Shown: piece after piece, positions 41,735 through 43,545 of the stretch
How the letters are laid out: each line of letters opens with the position of its first letter
Position numbering within the stretch: position 1 is the stretch's first letter
Origin: an uncultured Oscillospiraceae bacterium
GTDB taxonomy: Bacteria > Bacillota > Clostridia > Oscillospirales > Oscillospiraceae
Assembly (NCBI GenBank): GCA_944383195.1
Contig: CALWOP010000005.1
Location: forward strand, 1 to 43,545
Direction of reading: 5' to 3'
Length of the DNA: 43,545 nucleotides
Position numbers and translations under genes: made by a program
The notes under the pieces: generated by a model
The model's database searches: none
The model's input: only the letters and a program-made list of their open reading frames with translations
Told to the model about the DNA's origin: nothing

Positions 41735-42100
41735 TTATTCCTCCAAAAGCTTCTGAGCGGTGTCGCGAATCCGGAGGGCAAGCCCCTCCAGCTCACTGTG
41801 GTCCATTTGAGCGGCCAGCTGCTGAACGCGCTGGGCATCCTGGGCCACCTGCTCCAGCTGGCCGTGCATGGTGTGAAAGCGCTTGATGAGTCCCGTTTTG
41901 TCCTCAAGCTCGGTGAGGACGGCTTCTGCACGAACGATCACGTCCCGGACCCCCTGACGGGTGATGCCGTAATTTTCGGCGATCTCGCCCAGGGAGAGGT
42001 CCTCGTTGTAATAGAGGTCGTAGAACTCTTTCTGGCGCTCGGTGAGCACCTCGCCGTAAAAATCATACAGCATAGCCATGCGGTAAGCCTGACTTTTCAT
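41735..42100 (-). CDS. ylxM: YlxM-family helix-turn-helix protein linked to the signal recognition particle
   Basis: The 121-residue protein resembles sigma region 4: YDFYGEVLTERQKEFYDLYYNEDLSLGEIAENYGITRQGVRDVI, written here in segments YDFYGEVLTERQKEF, LSLGEIAENYGITRQGVRD. It continues into a long C-terminal helix. YlxM modulates the SRP pathway in streptococci. The start ATG 42100 lies 11 bases after AAGGAGG; longer in-frame readings run into the leader. It heads the operon. Confidence 0.93.
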   Translation of the reverse strand: MKSQAYRMAMLYDFYGEVLTERQKEFYDLYYNEDLSLGEIAENYGITRQGVRDVIVRAEAVLTELEDKTGLIKRFHTMHGQLEQVAQDAQRVQQLAAQMDHSELEGLALRIRDTAQKLLEE

Positions 42101-42132
42101 CCCAGCGGACCTCCTTGACAGCAGAATAAAGG

Positions 42133-42164
42133 GCTCAAAACGCAGCTTAGCCGCGCCTTTGAGC
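42133..42164 (-). other. Hairpin in the ylxM-ffh operon leader
   Basis: GCTCAAA and TTTGAGC at the ends pair, with a further CGC/GCG inside, in the roughly 90-base leader between promoter and ylxM. A smaller GTAAAG/CTTTAC stem lies just upstream. There is no T-run strong enough for a terminator. Confidence 0.4.
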
Positions 42165-42199
42165 ACAGAAATGTAAAGCTCACAAACTTTACATAAGGG

Positions 42200-42228
42200 A
42201 GTCTAGCATATTCTTGCTTGTTTGTCAA
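42200..42228 (-). promoter_or_regulatory. Promoter of the ylxM-ffh-rpsP-khpA-rimM operon
   Basis: TTGACA (42228-42223), 17 bases, TAGACT (42205-42200) on the minus strand. Confidence 0.85.
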
Positions 42229-42241
42229 GTAAAATTACTTG
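42226..42241. promoter_or_regulatory. 16-base palindrome overlapping the operon's -35 box
   Basis: CAAGTAA-AA-TTACTTG is a perfect inverted repeat with a 2-base centre. It covers part of the TTGACA box of the leftward promoter and lies about 90 bases upstream of the rightward glucan-synthase gene. It could be an operator for either. I find no convincing rightward promoter: TATATT at 42264 lacks a -35 at proper spacing. Confidence 0.4.
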
Positions 42242-42329
42242 CAGGTGCTCCCGGCTCTTTTTGGTATATTCCCCCAGAGACAGGGGAAACTGGAGGGAAA
42301 GGCTGTGACTTTGAAGAGGAGGGATTTCC

Positions 42330-43545
42330 ATGTCTCCAGCCCGTGTCCCTATGGACGATGCCCATTTGTTTCAATATGCCGTCAATACTGCCCGTGCGCT
42401 GCGGCCTGTCAGGCACCGGAGGGCGCGAGCCCTGGCCAGACAGATCAAGCGGGACCTGGAGTGCTGTGCACAGACTCAGGAGCGATTGAGTGCCCGGGGC
42501 GGCGGGGCGAAGGAGCTGACCGGCGCGGAGCGTTGGCTGCTGGACAACTACTATCTGGCCGCCCGGGAGGGAGAACAGGCCAGGCGCTGTTTTGCGGCGG
42601 GCGGTCAGATCCGGAGGGCGGAAAGCGGAGGAAGCGTTTTACAGGTGTGCGCCCGGGGTGCGCTGTGGGCGGTGCCGGAGCTGGAACGGGAGGGGCTGAA
42701 GCGCTATCTGGAGGGTTTTCAGTCGGCCTGCCCTTTGAGCGAAAAGGAACTGTCCCTGCTGGTGTCCGCCCTGGCCGGAGCGCTGCTGGAGCGGCTGGGG
42801 AAGCTGTGCGCCTGTGAAGAAGATCTGGAGGCGGGGCAGGTGGAAGAGGGAGAGATGGCCCAGATTTTCACGGCTCTGCGGGCGCTGTCCGCGGGAAACT
42901 GGGGGACCCTTCTGGAGCAGGCCAGCCAGGTGGAGCGGATTTTAGCGCAGGACCCCTCGGGCTGCTATCCCCGCATGGATCAGGACAGCCGCCGGCGCTA
43001 CCGCCAGCGGCTGTGCGTCCTGGCCCGGCGGTATGGGCTGGAGGAGGGAGCAGCCGCCCGGCGGGCTTTGGAGCTGGCCCAGCGGGGAGAGGGGGTAAAA
43101 GGCCACATCGGCTGGTATCTTTACCGGCAGCCTCTGGGTAGGGAGACACGGCTTCCTTCGGGCGTGTGGTATGCCGGAGGCGTGATCGCCTTGACTTTGG
43201 CGGGGGCCGTTGTGCTGTGGCGGCTGGCTGGAACTCCCCTTGCAGCCCTGCTGCTGGCGCTGCCCCTGTCTGACCTTGTAAAAAACCTGCTGGACTTTTT
43301 GCTGTCCCATTTTGTCCCCCCTCGGCCCGTGCCCCGGCTGGAGCTGGAGGATGGGATTCCGGAAGAGGGGCGTACCCTGTGTGTGGTGGTGTCTCTGCTC
43401 ACCAGCGTGGAGAGCGGGGAAGAACTGGCTGCCCGCCTGGAGGGCTACCGCCTGGCCAACCGGGACGGGGGGCCGGAGCTGCGCTTTGGCATCCTGGCCG
43501 ACCTGCCCGACAGCGCCGCCCCCATGGGGGAACAGGGGGAGAGCT
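42330..43545 (+). CDS. Cyclic beta-1,2-glucan synthase-like protein (NdvB/ChvB family), N-terminal part
   Basis: From ATG 42330, behind GAGGAGGGA, the frame is open for 405 codons to the window's end. TGAERWLLDNYYLAARE (64-80), DPSGCYPRMDQDSRRRYR (208-225) and GEGVKGHIGWYLYRQPLGRE match the N-terminal pattern of NdvB/ChvB cyclic glucan synthases. Two or so membrane segments follow (about 281-322), and the next part would be the glycosyltransferase domain. Full-length members run to some 2,800 residues in proteobacteria, so most of the gene is missing here. Such proteins make cyclic beta-1,2-glucan; Firmicute homologues exist. The base call is by pattern only. Confidence 0.8.
   Translation, partial: MSPARVPMDDAHLFQYAVNTARALRPVRHRRARALARQIKRDLECCAQTQERLSARGGGAKELTGAERWLLDNYYLAAREGEQARRCFAAGGQIRRAESGGSVLQVCARGALWAVPELEREGLKRYLEGFQSACPLSEKELSLLVSALAGALLERLGKLCACEEDLEAGQVEEGEMAQIFTALRALSAGNWGTLLEQASQVERILAQDPSGCYPRMDQDSRRRYRQRLCVLARRYGLEEGAAARRALELAQRGEGVKGHIGWYLYRQPLGRETRLPSGVWYAGGVIALTLAGAVVLWRLAGTPLAALLLALPLSDLVKNLLDFLLSHFVPPRPVPRLELEDGIPEEGRTLCVVVSLLTSVESGEELAARLEGYRLANRDGGPELRFGILADLPDSAAPMGEQGES

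Noticed and set aside
40316..42118. A 600-codon open frame opposite ffh and ylxM
   Set aside because: Mirror of conserved genes; composition follows the codon pattern of ffh.
1..43545. CRISPR arrays, insertion sequences or rRNA genes
   Set aside because: No regularly spaced repeats, transposase-like protein or rRNA signature was found on either strand.

Overview
The window looks like the chromosome of a GC-rich anaerobic gut Firmicute, most likely an Oscillospiraceae-type clostridium (Flavonifractor / Pseudoflavonifractor / Lawsonibacter-like). The grounds are the strong AGGAGG ribosome sites, FabK in place of FabI, desulfoferrodoxin for superoxide, a clostridial dgt-dnaG-sigA block, ylxM-ffh-rpsP-khpA-rimM, and proteins familiar from that family. 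The genus is inference. There is no CRISPR array, transposase, integrase or rRNA; there is one tRNA.

Layout. 1-217: 5' end of a TatD-type hydrolase (minus). 417-11357: a complete type II fatty-acid operon read rightward from a near-consensus promoter: acpP-accBCDA-fabH, a 217-bp hairpin-rich gap, then fabK, a second [4Fe-4S]-type FabK/NPD flavoprotein, fabD, fabG, fabF, fabZ and a MarR/FabT-like regulator with its own promoter and terminator. 11378-14600: an FHA-SEDS (RodA/FtsW) fusion overlapping a class B penicillin-binding protein. 14600-18140: a lower-GC stretch with an orphan soluble PAS-PAS chemoreceptor (minus, structured leader) and a pair of flavodoxin-fold genes. 18302-18995: tRNA-Ser(GGA) and desulfoferrodoxin, divergent. 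19009-22355: phage-type amidase (minus), NhaC antiporter, secreted nuclease lipoprotein. 22471-26660: dgt-dnaG-sigA. 26671-27747: a second acpP followed by rnc (minus). 27817-32343: ppx-ppk polyphosphate operon and an AGCS amino-acid symporter (minus). 32395-34962: polar amino-acid ABC transporter operon (minus). 35191-38065: LTA-synthase-like sulfatase and an XRE regulator with decapeptide repeats (plus). 38064-42228: ylxM-ffh-rpsP-khpA-rimM-AI-2E-type permease operon (minus). 42330-end: the N-terminal 405 codons of a cyclic beta-1,2-glucan synthase (NdvB-like), cut by the window edge.

How it fits together. AccABCD makes malonyl-CoA, FabD loads it on ACP, FabH starts chains, FabF/G/Z/K elongate them, and the MarR-type protein probably reads acyl-ACP and acts at the AT-rich repeats just below the acpP promoter. 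No FabA, FabM or desaturase is visible, so the second flavoprotein, which has a CX2CX3CX7C cluster like the Helicobacter FabX type, is the best local candidate for making the double bond. Envelope work is over-represented (FHA-SEDS/PBP, amidase, LTA-synthase-like enzyme, NdvB). Strong promoters, terminators and hairpins are given where both halves could be read directly; every promoter and operator call is by sequence only.
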